This document shows positions 54,349-62,647 of a DNA stretch of 64,000 nt, piece by piece; position 1 is the first letter of the stretch, and the number at the start of each line of letters is the position of its first letter. The notes under the pieces are model-generated. The model was not told the DNA's origin. It made no database searches and saw nothing but the letters and a program-made list of their open reading frames with translations. The translations under genes and the position numbers were made by a program. This DNA is from Aliivibrio salmonicida LFI1238 (GTDB lineage: Bacteria > Pseudomonadota > Gammaproteobacteria > Enterobacterales > Vibrionaceae). The stretch is from NCBI RefSeq assembly GCF_000196495.1, contig NC_011312.1:2542001-2606000 (forward strand), in the 5' to 3' direction.

Positions 54349-55197
54349 TTAACCTTTTTGTACTGCTGCTACTTCGTCAGCAAAGCTCATTTCAGCCGCT
54401 TTCTCGATACCTTCACCAACTTCTAAACGTACGAAGTTAGATACTGATGCGCCTTTTTCTTTAAGAATGTCAGCAACAGTTTTCTTAGGTTCCATGATGA
54501 AAGCTTGACCTGTTAGAGAAACTTCGCCTGTGAATTTCTTCATACGGCCGATAACCATTTTCTCTGCGATTTCTTGAGGCTTGCCTTCGTTCATAGCGAT
54601 TTCTACTTGAACTGCTTTTTCTTTTTCTACAACGTCAGCTGGTACGTCAGATGGGTTAACGTATTCAGGCTTAGAGGCAGCAACGTGCATAGCGATGTGC
54701 TTAAGTGTTTCAGCATCGCCTTCACCAGCAATAACAACACCGATTTTCTCGCCGTGACGGTAAGAAGCTAGTGCAACGCCTTCAACTAGTTGAACGCGAC
54801 GGATGCTGATGTTTTCGCCAATTTTAGTAACTAGAGCGATACGAGCATCTTCAAATTTAGCTTGAAGAGCAACGATGTCGTTTAGACGTTCTGCTAGAGC
54901 AACTTCTGCAACTTCGTTAGCAAATCCTAGGAAACCAGAATCTTTAGCTACGAAATCAGTTTGACAGTTAACTTCAAGAAGAACGGCTACGCCAGCTTCT
55001 TCTTTAATGATGATTGTCCCTTCAGCAGCGATGTTGCCTGCTTTCTTAGCCGCTTTTGCTGCGCCAGATTTACGCATATTTTCAATTGCTAATTCGATGT
55101 CGCCTTCAGCTTCAACAAGTGCTTTTTTACACTCCATCATGCCAGCAGCAGTACGTTCACGAAGTTCTTTAACTAGAGCAGCAGTTACAGTTGCCAT
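54349..55197 (-). CDS. tsf: Translation elongation factor Ts
   Basis: This 282-residue factor recharges EF-Tu with GTP. It shows the N-terminal UBA-like LVKELRERTAAGMMECKKAL, VNCQTDFVAKDSGF (EF-Tu contact) and the KPEYVNPSDVP segment. The ATG at 55197 has GAGG at a suitable distance; a TTG six bases earlier is rejected. It follows rpsB across a hairpin. Confidence 0.97.
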   Translation of the reverse strand: MATVTAALVKELRERTAAGMMECKKALVEAEGDIELAIENMRKSGAAKAAKKAGNIAAEGTIIIKEEAGVAVLLEVNCQTDFVAKDSGFLGFANEVAEVALAERLNDIVALQAKFEDARIALVTKIGENISIRRVQLVEGVALASYRHGEKIGVVIAGEGDAETLKHIAMHVAASKPEYVNPSDVPADVVEKEKAVQVEIAMNEGKPQEIAEKMVIGRMKKFTGEVSLTGQAFIMEPKKTVADILKEKGASVSNFVRLEVGEGIEKAAEMSFADEVAAVQKG

Positions 55198-55230
55198 TCT
55201 CAATGCCTCAATATAAATAGATTTAAAGTT

Positions 55231-55260
55231 AAAAATCAGGGGCCAAATTGGGCCCCTGCT
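55231..55260 (-). terminator. Attenuator-like hairpin between rpsB and tsf
   Basis: CAGGGGCC at 55237-55244 and GGCCCCTG at 55251-55258 form a GC-rich eight-base perfect stem with a six-base loop; ATTTTTAAC follows on the minus strand. Such hairpins lower tsf transcription relative to rpsB. Confidence 0.78.
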
Positions 55261-55329
55261 AACTATTTTTAGTTTACTACGAAACTAAAAGACTCACTAG
55301 GAGCAAATAATAATTCGACGAGTCGAAAA

Positions 55330-56061
55330 TTACTCAGCTTCTACGAAACCGTCTTTTTCAGCTACAGCAGCTGCAACGTCTTGGTTACGACCAGACTTTA
55401 CAGAATCAGCAGCAGCGTTCAGGTAAAGTTGGATAGCGCGGATTGCGTCATCGTTACCTGGGATAATGTAGTCAACGCCATCTGGGTTTGAGTTAGTATC
55501 AACAACAGCAAATACTGGGATACCTAGGTTGTTTGCTTCTTTAACTGCAATGTGCTCGTGATCAGCATCGATAACAAATAACGCGTCAGGAAGACCGTTC
55601 ATGTTTTTGATACCACCTAGAGATTTCTCTAGTTTTTCCATGCTACGCGTACGCATTAGCGCTTCTTTCTTAGTGATTTGCTCGAAAGTACCATCTTGAG
55701 CTTGCACTTCGTATTCTTTTAAACGCTTGATAGATTGGCGAACAGTTTTAAAGTTAGTAAGCATGCCGCCTAACCAACGGTTGTTCACGTAGTACTGGTC
55801 ACTGTTGATTGCAGCTTCTTTAACAGCTTCAGATGCAGCGCGCTTAGTACCAACAAAAAGAACTTTACCTTTTTTGTTACCGATTTTAGCAAGTTCTGCT
55901 AAAGCTTCGTTGAACATTGGTACCGTTTTTTCTAAGTTGATGATATGAACTTTATTACGAGCACCAAAGATGAATGGCTTCATTTTTGGGTTCCAGTAAC
56001 GAGTTTGGTGACCGAAGTGAACACCAGCTTTAAGCATATCGCGCATTGATACAGTTGCCAT
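55330..56061 (-). CDS. rpsB: 30S ribosomal protein S2
   Basis: This 243-residue small-subunit protein begins MATVSMRDMLKAGVHFGHQTRYWNPKM-like sequence, the S2 signature, and contains FVGTKRAASEAVKEAA, NNRWLGGMLTNFKTVRQSI and PDALFVIDADHEHIAVKEA. AGAGGAATT precedes the ATG. In gammaproteobacteria S2 represses its own operon through the leader RNA. Confidence 0.98.
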   Translation of the reverse strand: MATVSMRDMLKAGVHFGHQTRYWNPKMKPFIFGARNKVHIINLEKTVPMFNEALAELAKIGNKKGKVLFVGTKRAASEAVKEAAINSDQYYVNNRWLGGMLTNFKTVRQSIKRLKEYEVQAQDGTFEQITKKEALMRTRSMEKLEKSLGGIKNMNGLPDALFVIDADHEHIAVKEANNLGIPVFAVVDTNSNPDGVDYIIPGNDDAIRAIQLYLNAAADSVKSGRNQDVAAAVAEKDGFVEAE

Positions 56062-56256
56062 TTGAGAATTCCTCTGTTATTGGGGTTAAGCCTCCACATA
56101 TCCCGCTAATAATCCGACCCTAACTAATTGATTAAATAATCAAAAAATTGAGCACCCCAGACTGCGTGACGATATGTGTGTGATTTAAGATAAAAGTATG
56201 TAGATTTGGTAGGCCATTGTATCAAACAATAGTTAACTAATCCGGCGCGCTTTATA
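56062..56256 (-). promoter_or_regulatory. rpsB promoter and S2-responsive leader
   Basis: On the minus strand, TATAAA (complement of 56251-56256) followed by GCGCGCCGG fits a -10 element with a GC-rich discriminator, the kind under stringent control. A start just after it would give a leader of about 180 bases before rpsB, similar to the roughly 160-base E. coli leader that S2 binds (also known as the t44 RNA family). The folded structure was not computed. Confidence 0.5.
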
Positions 56257-56426
56257 TCATAAAAACGTTGTTAAAATCTACTACTTTCAATAAATTCATT
56301 CATAACCAGACAAAAATTAGGTATTACTTTTCATTCCACTCATGTTGAAAGATAAACACAGCCTAGGTAAACTAAGAACAATTATCGTTTAAACTAGAAC
56401 GATTTATTCTAGATAGAGAAAAGCTC
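56257..56426 (+). promoter_or_regulatory. map upstream region
   Basis: This is the remainder of the 365-base rpsB/map spacer. It is AT-rich and contains small inverted repeats just before map (ATCGTT/AACGAT at 56384-56403; CTAGAA/TTCTAG at 56394-56412). It must hold the map promoter; no confident element was identified. AGAGAAAAGC precedes the map ATG. Confidence 0.4.
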
Positions 56427-57254
56427 ATGTCAGTAAATATTAAAAACGCAGAAGAAATTGAAAAAATGCGCGTTGCCGGCCGATTAGCCGCCGAAGTACT
56501 TGAAATGATTGAACCCTTTATAAAGGTTGGGGTTACAACAGAAGAACTTGATCAAATTTGCCATAAGCACATTACTGAAGTCCAAGGCGCAATACCGGCA
56601 CCTTTAAACTATCATGGTTTTCCTAAGTCTATCTGTACTTCAATTAATCACATTGTTTGTCACGGTATTCCAGCGACGGAAGACGAAGTCTATAACGGTT
56701 TCGTAAAACCAGCGATTTTAAAAAATGGCGATATTATTAACCTTGATATTACCGTGATCAAAGATGGCTACCATGGCGATACTTCAAAAATGTTCTTGGT
56801 TGGCGATGTAAGCCCAATGGACAAGCGTTTATGTTTAATCGCACAAGAAAGCTTGTATATCGCAATGAAAAAAGTAAAACCTGGTATTAAATTAGGTGAA
56901 ATTGGTACTGCGATTCAAAAATACATTAAAGGCGCAACACCTAAATGTTCAATTGTTCGTGATTATTGCGGCCATGGCATTGGTTCTCAATTCCACGAAG
57001 AACCACAAGTGGTTCATTACAAAAATAATGACCGTACTATGCTAAAAGCTGGCATGACGTTTACGATTGAACCAATGATTAATGCTGGTAAATTTGGTTG
57101 TCTTCAAGACGATAACGATGGTTGGACGGTGTATACTGGTGACGGTAAAAACACAGCACAATGGGAGCATACAATATTAGTAACCGAAACGGGTTGTGAA
57201 GTGCTTACCCTTCGTGCGGAAGAAACAATTCCTCGTCATATGAACAACAAATAA
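56427..57254 (+). CDS. map: Methionine aminopeptidase, type I
   Basis: This 275-residue metalloenzyme removes the initiator methionine. It has the His near HGFPKSICTSINHIVCHGIP, the metal Asp residues in INLDITVIKDGYHGDTSKMF, CGHGIGSQFHEEPQVVHY and FTIEPMINAG, and the final Glu in QWEHTILVTE. It is about ten residues longer than E. coli Map, partly from a longer loop near VYNGFVKPAILKNG. It is divergent from rpsB, as in E. coli. Confidence 0.96.
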   Translation: MSVNIKNAEEIEKMRVAGRLAAEVLEMIEPFIKVGVTTEELDQICHKHITEVQGAIPAPLNYHGFPKSICTSINHIVCHGIPATEDEVYNGFVKPAILKNGDIINLDITVIKDGYHGDTSKMFLVGDVSPMDKRLCLIAQESLYIAMKKVKPGIKLGEIGTAIQKYIKGATPKCSIVRDYCGHGIGSQFHEEPQVVHYKNNDRTMLKAGMTFTIEPMINAGKFGCLQDDNDGWTVYTGDGKNTAQWEHTILVTETGCEVLTLRAEETIPRHMNNK

Positions 57255-57265
57255 TCATTAAATAA

Positions 57266-57291
57266 ACAGAAGGCCTCGGTCTTCTGTTTTC
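57266..57291 (+). terminator. Terminator after map
   Basis: ACAGAAG at 57266-57272 and CTTCTGT at 57281-57287 form a seven-base stem with an eight-base loop, followed by TTTC. Confidence 0.68.
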
Positions 57292-57477
57292 ATACAAAAC
57301 TCATTAATAATGATGTTTTATTTATTATACTTAAAAGTACGTCAGAAATTGTGATAGCGTTTTTTCTAATTTACATCGACTCTCGTAATAGAAAAACCAA
57401 CATAATAATTAAGACTCTACATCTAAGTATAAATAAGTAAGTAATTAATGCGATTGTCAATATCAGCAGGGATTGCT

Positions 57478-60099
57478 ATGAATCACATCTCTCCTCTTTT
57501 ATTTAATAACGAAGACATCTCCCTCATTGAGTTAAAACAACAATTACGTTTTTTCTCAGATTATCAAATTCATAAATTTCATCAACATACTCCAGTGTCA
57601 GAGTTAGTACTCCAACGAGCTCAATATTTTGATCAATTACTTACTCGTCTCTGGCTATTTTTTGAATTCGATTCCCAGCCAGAAGTATCACTCATTGCTG
57701 TTGGCGGTTATGGGCGTAATGAACTCCACCCTCTTTCTGATATTGATATTTTAATTTTAACAAACCCCCATATTGATGAGACATTTCAGCGTAAAGTCAG
57801 TGATTTCGTCACCTTACTTTGGGATTTAAAACTTGAAGTAGGACACAGCGTTCGTAATTTAGCGGAATGCATTGCCATCGGAAAAGACGATTTAACTGTC
57901 GCAACAAATTTACAAGAAGCCCGCTATATTTGTGGGGATGAAGAATACGCACATAAACTTAAATTAAATATTCATTCCGATAGCTTTTGGCCGAGTGAAT
58001 CTTTTTATCAAGCAAAAATAAATGAACAAAAAAGACGTCACTCTCGCTATCACGATACAACCTACAACCTAGAACCCGATATCAAATCAAGCCCTGGTGG
58101 ACTGCGTGATATTCATACTTTAAGTTGGATCGCTCGACGTCATTTTGGAGCCACCTCACTGCTAGAAATGAGCCAAGCTGGCTTTCTAACAGATGCAGAG
58201 TATAGAGAATTAGTTGAATGCCAAGAGTTCTTATGGCGAATTCGATTTGCGCTCCATATCGAGTTAAAACGCTACGACAATCGCCTCACATTTGGACATC
58301 AGCCTCAAGTTGCTGAGCATTTAGGATTTCTAGGTGAGGGAAATCGCGGTGTAGAGCGAATGATGAAAGAATTTTATCGAACACTACGCCGTGTCGCTGA
58401 ACTCAATAGCATGCTGTTGAAGATTTTTGATCAAGCAATTATCAATCAGGGCGAGCAAGAGAAAGCCATTATTATTAATGATGATTTTCAACGTCGTGGT
58501 CGTTTAATCGAAGCAAGAAAACCCGCCTTATTTCAAGCAAGACCCGATACCATCTTAGATATGTTTTTGCTCATAGCAAATGACTCTACGATTGAAGGGG
58601 TTTCACCACCAACAATGCGTCAATTGCGCACTGCTCGCCGTCGATTAAATCGTTTTTTATGTGAAATCCCCGAAGCAAGAAATAAGTTTATGACGCTAAC
58701 TCAACACCCTAACGCGCTTCATAATGCCTTTAGTGTCATGCATCGATTAGGCGTACTTTCTGCTTACTTGCCGCAATGGATCCAGATTGTAGGTCAAATG
58801 CAGTTTGACCTTTTTCATGCTTATACTGTGGACGAACACAGCATTCGATTATTAAAACACATCAATAAATTTTCGGATCCTGAAAATAGAGAAAAGCACC
58901 CTATTTGTTGTGAGGTTTACCCTAAGATCAATAAAAAAGAGTTATTACTTATTGCTGCAATTTTCCATGATATAGCGAAAGGCCGCGGTGGTGATCACTC
59001 TAAATTAGGATCCGTTGATGCTTATGATTTTTGTATTGAACATGGTTTATCAAAGCCAGAAGCCAATCTTGTCTCTTGGTTAGTAAAAAGCCACTTACTC
59101 ATGTCAGTAACGGCACAACGAAGAGATATTTATGATCCTGATGTCATTACTGAATTCGCACAACAAGTTCGTGATGAAGAACGACTCGATTATTTAGTCT
59201 GCTTAACCGTTGCTGACATTTGTGCAACCAACCCTGACTTATGGAATGGCTGGAAACGCTCTCTCATTGCCGATTTGTACAATGCCACCCAACGAGCATT
59301 ACGTCGTGGTTTAGAGAACCCACCCGACCTTCGAGATCGTATACGTCATAATCAACATCTTGCCTCAGCACAATTACGAAGTGATGGATTTAATCAGGGC
59401 GAGATAGATCGCCTATGGCGTCGCTTTAAAGCCGATTATTTTTTAAGACACACTCAACAACAAATTGCTTGGCATACCAGTAATCTTTTGCAGCATAACG
59501 ACATAGAAAAATCACTCATTCTGATTAGTAAAAATGCGACAAGAGGCGGGACTGAAATTTTCGTGTACAGTAAAGATCAAGCTCATCTTTTTGCTACCGT
59601 CGCCGCTGAACTCGATCGACGAAGTATTACGATTTATGATGCTCAAATCATGTCGAGTAAAGATGGGTACGCGCTTGATACTTTTATTGTACTTGACCAA
59701 AATGATGACCCGATTGATGAAGAGCGACAACAGCTATTAATTGATCAACTTTATGCTGTAGAGCTCGAAACTCAAGATACGCATATAAGAACTCGCCGTC
59801 CACCACGTCAATTGCAACATTTTACCGTAAAAACTCGCATGGAGTTCCTTCCAACAAAAACAGGGAAACGAACGTTAATGGAGTTTGTCGCTTTAGATAC
59901 TCCGGGGTTACTCGCCACTGTCGGGGCTACTTTTGCACGCTTAGGTGTTAACCTCCATGCAGCAAAAATAACGACCATTGGAGAAAGAGCAGAAGATTTA
60001 TTTATTCTAACCTCTGAAACGGGTGGACGACTTGACGATGAAAAACAAGCGGAACTAAAAATAGCGCTAATCAAAAATGTAGATGAATTGATTAATTAA
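57478..60099 (+). CDS. glnD: Bifunctional PII uridylyltransferase / uridylyl-removing enzyme GlnD
   Basis: This 873-residue sensor adds UMP to, or removes it from, PII (GlnB) according to glutamine level. The nucleotidyltransferase motif GGYGRNELHPLSDIDIL is at about 76-92, the HD phosphohydrolase motif FHDIAKGRGGDHS at about 495-507, and two ACT domains lie at about 695-770 and 800-873. The ATG at 57478 has CAGGGA upstream and matches the family start; an ATG at 57448 would add ten residues. The stop TAA at 60097-60099 coincides with the edge of an IS982 insertion. Rebuilding the site without the IS gives the same stop, so the protein is complete. Confidence 0.94.
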   Translation: MNHISPLLFNNEDISLIELKQQLRFFSDYQIHKFHQHTPVSELVLQRAQYFDQLLTRLWLFFEFDSQPEVSLIAVGGYGRNELHPLSDIDILILTNPHIDETFQRKVSDFVTLLWDLKLEVGHSVRNLAECIAIGKDDLTVATNLQEARYICGDEEYAHKLKLNIHSDSFWPSESFYQAKINEQKRRHSRYHDTTYNLEPDIKSSPGGLRDIHTLSWIARRHFGATSLLEMSQAGFLTDAEYRELVECQEFLWRIRFALHIELKRYDNRLTFGHQPQVAEHLGFLGEGNRGVERMMKEFYRTLRRVAELNSMLLKIFDQAIINQGEQEKAIIINDDFQRRGRLIEARKPALFQARPDTILDMFLLIANDSTIEGVSPPTMRQLRTARRRLNRFLCEIPEARNKFMTLTQHPNALHNAFSVMHRLGVLSAYLPQWIQIVGQMQFDLFHAYTVDEHSIRLLKHINKFSDPENREKHPICCEVYPKINKKELLLIAAIFHDIAKGRGGDHSKLGSVDAYDFCIEHGLSKPEANLVSWLVKSHLLMSVTAQRRDIYDPDVITEFAQQVRDEERLDYLVCLTVADICATNPDLWNGWKRSLIADLYNATQRALRRGLENPPDLRDRIRHNQHLASAQLRSDGFNQGEIDRLWRRFKADYFLRHTQQQIAWHTSNLLQHNDIEKSLILISKNATRGGTEIFVYSKDQAHLFATVAAELDRRSITIYDAQIMSSKDGYALDTFIVLDQNDDPIDEERQQLLIDQLYAVELETQDTHIRTRRPPRQLQHFTVKTRMEFLPTKTGKRTLMEFVALDTPGLLATVGATFARLGVNLHAAKITTIGERAEDLFILTSETGGRLDDEKQAELKIALIKNVDELIN

Positions 60100-61099
60100 C
60101 CTGAATTCTGGATAAGGCTGAACTAATTGCCCACCTAACGATCAGATCTTTCGACCAAGAATTATTTGAACGTATTTTAAAAGGTGGGCAAGATGAATAA
60201 ATTAGTTGATATATTTTGTGATGTCGATGATTTTTGTTATCAATTCTTATCTCAATGGGAAAAATACCTTGTTGAGGCTAGTGAGAGAAAAAGAAAACGT
60301 CAGTCAGTAATGTCTACTAGTGAATGTATGACTATTGTCATCGCTTTTCATCAATCAAATCATAGAGATTTCAAGAACTTCTATATCGGGTTAGTTCATC
60401 AATATTGGAAAGGATACTTTCCAAATTTACTTAGCTACACTCGATTTGTGAGCAAAATGCCTAGCCTAATCGCCCCAATGTGTGCCTATTTTCAATCTAT
60501 CAAAGGTAAGCCGACTGGCATTGCTTTTGTTGACTCCACGAGTCTTAAAGTATGCCATAACATTCGAATTCCTCGCCATAAAGTCTTTGATGGTGTTGCG
60601 AAAAGAGGAAAAGGTACCATGGGATGGTTTTTCGGCTTCAAACTTCATTTATTGATTAACCATCTTGGAGAAATTATTTCGCTGAAAATCACAGCTGGCA
60701 ATGTAAATGATAGGACTCCTGTACCTGATTTATGCAAAGAACTCTCGGGGAAATTGTACGCTGATAAAGGGTACATAGGTAAAAAGTTGAGTGAGAGCTT
60801 AAAGAACTCTGATGTCGATTTAGTGACTACCTCGCGAAAAAACATGAAAGCAAAAGAGATAAGTGCTTTTGATAAGGCTATGTTATCAAAGAGATACATT
60901 ATCGAAACGATAAATGACCAATTGAAGAATATCTCTCAAATTGAACATAGCCGTCATCGTAGCGTGACTGGTTTCATGCTAAATGTAATTTCAGGCGTTG
61001 TGGCTTATTGTTTAAAAAAACAAAAGCCACGAATTAAGCTATCAGAATGTGAATTTGAACTAATCCTCGCTTAAAGCATGTTTTATCCAGAATTCAGGT
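60099..61099 (+). mobile_element. IS982-family insertion sequence, copy 2
   Basis: This 1001-bp element appears identical to that at 20753-21753, including the terminal repeats starting ACCTGAATTCTGGATAA. TAATTA flanks it on both sides (60093-60098 and 61100-61105). Its first base is the last base of the glnD stop codon. It separates glnD from its natural downstream sequence and the DUF3461 gene. Confidence 0.94.
60193..61074 (+). CDS. IS982-family transposase (copy 2)
   Basis: This gene encodes the same 293-residue protein as copy 1, with the catalytic triad Asp114, Asp191 and Glu238 intact. It lies in the same direction as glnD, so read-through from glnD could contribute to its expression. 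The ATG at 60193 is preceded by AAAGG. Confidence 0.92.
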   Translation: MNKLVDIFCDVDDFCYQFLSQWEKYLVEASERKRKRQSVMSTSECMTIVIAFHQSNHRDFKNFYIGLVHQYWKGYFPNLLSYTRFVSKMPSLIAPMCAYFQSIKGKPTGIAFVDSTSLKVCHNIRIPRHKVFDGVAKRGKGTMGWFFGFKLHLLINHLGEIISLKITAGNVNDRTPVPDLCKELSGKLYADKGYIGKKLSESLKNSDVDLVTTSRKNMKAKEISAFDKAMLSKRYIIETINDQLKNISQIEHSRHRSVTGFMLNVISGVVAYCLKKQKPRIKLSECEFELILA

Positions 61100-61114
61100 T
61101 AATTAATATTTTTC

Positions 61115-61150
61115 TGTGGGATACCTTCAACTAAACGGATCTATCCCACA
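61115..61150. other. Inverted repeat downstream of glnD, beyond the IS
   Basis: TGTGGGATA at 61115-61123 and TATCCCACA at 61142-61150 form a nine-base perfect inverted repeat with an 18-base loop and no T-run after it. Before the IS arrived it lay about 16 bases after the glnD stop. It may be a transcript-end structure or a protein-binding site. Confidence 0.45.
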
Positions 61151-61229
61151 AGTTTACTGAACACTGTTTGTCATCTCTTCTATCTTAGATAAAGATTGAA
61201 GCGACAACATAATAATAATGGAGTAAACC

Positions 61230-61610
61230 ATGTACCCACATTTAGTTAGCCTTGGAATTTCAGAACCTGAAAAAATTGAACGCTATTCTTTACGTCAAGA
61301 AGCGCACAAAGACGTCTTAAAGATTTATTTTTCGAAGCAAAAAGGGGAATTATTCGCAAAAAGCGTAAAGTTTAAATACCCTCGCCAAGTGAAAAATGTC
61401 TTAGTCGATGGTGGCAGTCACCGTTATAAAGAAACGACTGAAATTAATCGTAATCTTATCCTCATTATTGATGAGTTAAATAAAATTACACGTCCAGAAA
61501 AAACAACACCCGCGGATGTGAAGAAAAAAATCCTTAATGATCTTCGTCATTTAGAAAAAGTCGTTGCGAGTAAGATTGAAGAAATAGAAAGAGATCTCGA
61601 TAAACTGTAA
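61230..61610 (+). CDS. DUF3461-family protein
   Basis: This 126-residue protein starts MYPHLVSLGISEPEKIERYSLRQEAHKDVLKIYF, which matches the DUF3461 family found next to glnD in vibrios. It is rich in Lys and Glu, has a beta-rich first half (LFAKSVKFKYPRQVKNVLVDGG) and a helical C-terminus that may form a coiled coil (about 85-126). The role is unknown. GGAG precedes the ATG. A terminator follows. Confidence 0.82.
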   Translation: MYPHLVSLGISEPEKIERYSLRQEAHKDVLKIYFSKQKGELFAKSVKFKYPRQVKNVLVDGGSHRYKETTEINRNLILIIDELNKITRPEKTTPADVKKKILNDLRHLEKVVASKIEEIERDLDKL

Positions 61611-61627
61611 AATTCATTTATACAAAT

Positions 61628-61660
61628 AAAAAAATGGACCAATTACGGTCCATTTTTTAT
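61628..61660. terminator. Bidirectional terminator between DUF3461 gene and secF
   Basis: AAAATGGACC and GGTCCATTTT form a ten-base perfect stem around a six-base loop, with A- and T-runs. It separates convergent genes. Confidence 0.88.
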
Positions 61661-61683
61661 GAGCAGAATATTAAAATTACCGA

Positions 61684-62634
61684 TTAAGGCATTTCTTCAA
61701 ATTCTTCCTCACCTTCTTTATCGATAGGTGTTGGCATTAGATGTTCGCGTGTAATACCTAATTTGAGAGCCAATGCAGAAGCTACGTAGATAGAAGAATA
61801 CGTACCAACCGTAATACCTAATAGTAATGCCAGAGCAAAACCATGGATCATTGCTCCGCCTTGAACAAACAATGCGATAACCACAAACAAAGTCGTTGCT
61901 GATGTAATCAACGTACGGCTTAACGTTTGAGTAATGGAATCATTCATTATTTCTTCAGGAGCACCTTTACGCATTTTTAAGAAGTTTTCACGGATCCGAT
62001 CAAATACAACAATGGTATCATTCAAGGAATACCCCACAACGGTTAATAGTGCCGCGATAATCGTTAAATCGACTTCAATTTGTAAGAATGAGAAAATACC
62101 TAGCGTGATAATTATATCGTGGGCCAATGCTAATACAGCACCCGCAGCTAAACGCCACTGGAAACGAATCGACACATAAGCCAAGATGCATAACAAAGAC
62201 ACAAGGATAGCTAAACCACCCGACTCCGCTAATTCTCCCCCTACATTTGGGCCGACAAACTCAATACGACGCATCTCAACTTGATCGCCCGTACCTTCTT
62301 TAATCGCACTAATGATTTGATTACCTAATTGCTCTCCTTTCATGCCTTCTCGAGGTTGAAGACGAACAATTACATCACGTGCTGTACCAAAGTTTTGTAC
62401 CGTCGCATCACCAAAGCCTTTTGCTTGTAGCGCGCCACGAATATCTTCTAACTGAGCTGGCTGTTCAAAACCGACTTCAATTAACGTTCCGCCCGTAAAA
62501 TCTAGCCCCCAATTCAACCACTTTGTTGATAGCGTAGCAATTGACGCTACAATCATCAGCATGGAGAAGAAAAAGGCAGGCTTAGACCAACGCATAAAGT
62601 CGATCGTTTTCTCTGCTTTCATTATTTGAAACAT
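61684..62634 (-). CDS. secF: Protein translocase subunit SecF
   Basis: This 316-residue inner-membrane protein pairs with SecD to use the proton gradient for late steps of Sec export. It has six membrane segments, the GLDFTGGTLIEVGFEQP motif in the first periplasmic domain (about 43-60), VGYSLNDTIVVFDRIREN and a C-terminal acidic tail. It starts 13 bases after secD ends. Confidence 0.96.
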   Translation of the reverse strand: MFQIMKAEKTIDFMRWSKPAFFFSMLMIVASIATLSTKWLNWGLDFTGGTLIEVGFEQPAQLEDIRGALQAKGFGDATVQNFGTARDVIVRLQPREGMKGEQLGNQIISAIKEGTGDQVEMRRIEFVGPNVGGELAESGGLAILVSLLCILAYVSIRFQWRLAAGAVLALAHDIIITLGIFSFLQIEVDLTIIAALLTVVGYSLNDTIVVFDRIRENFLKMRKGAPEEIMNDSITQTLSRTLITSATTLFVVIALFVQGGAMIHGFALALLLGITVGTYSSIYVASALALKLGITREHLMPTPIDKEGEEEFEEMP

Positions 62635-62647
62635 GACAAATATTCCC

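Noticed and set aside
60084..60099. Truncation of GlnD by the IS
   Set aside because: Removing the IS and one TAATTA restores the same stop codon, so the protein end is native.
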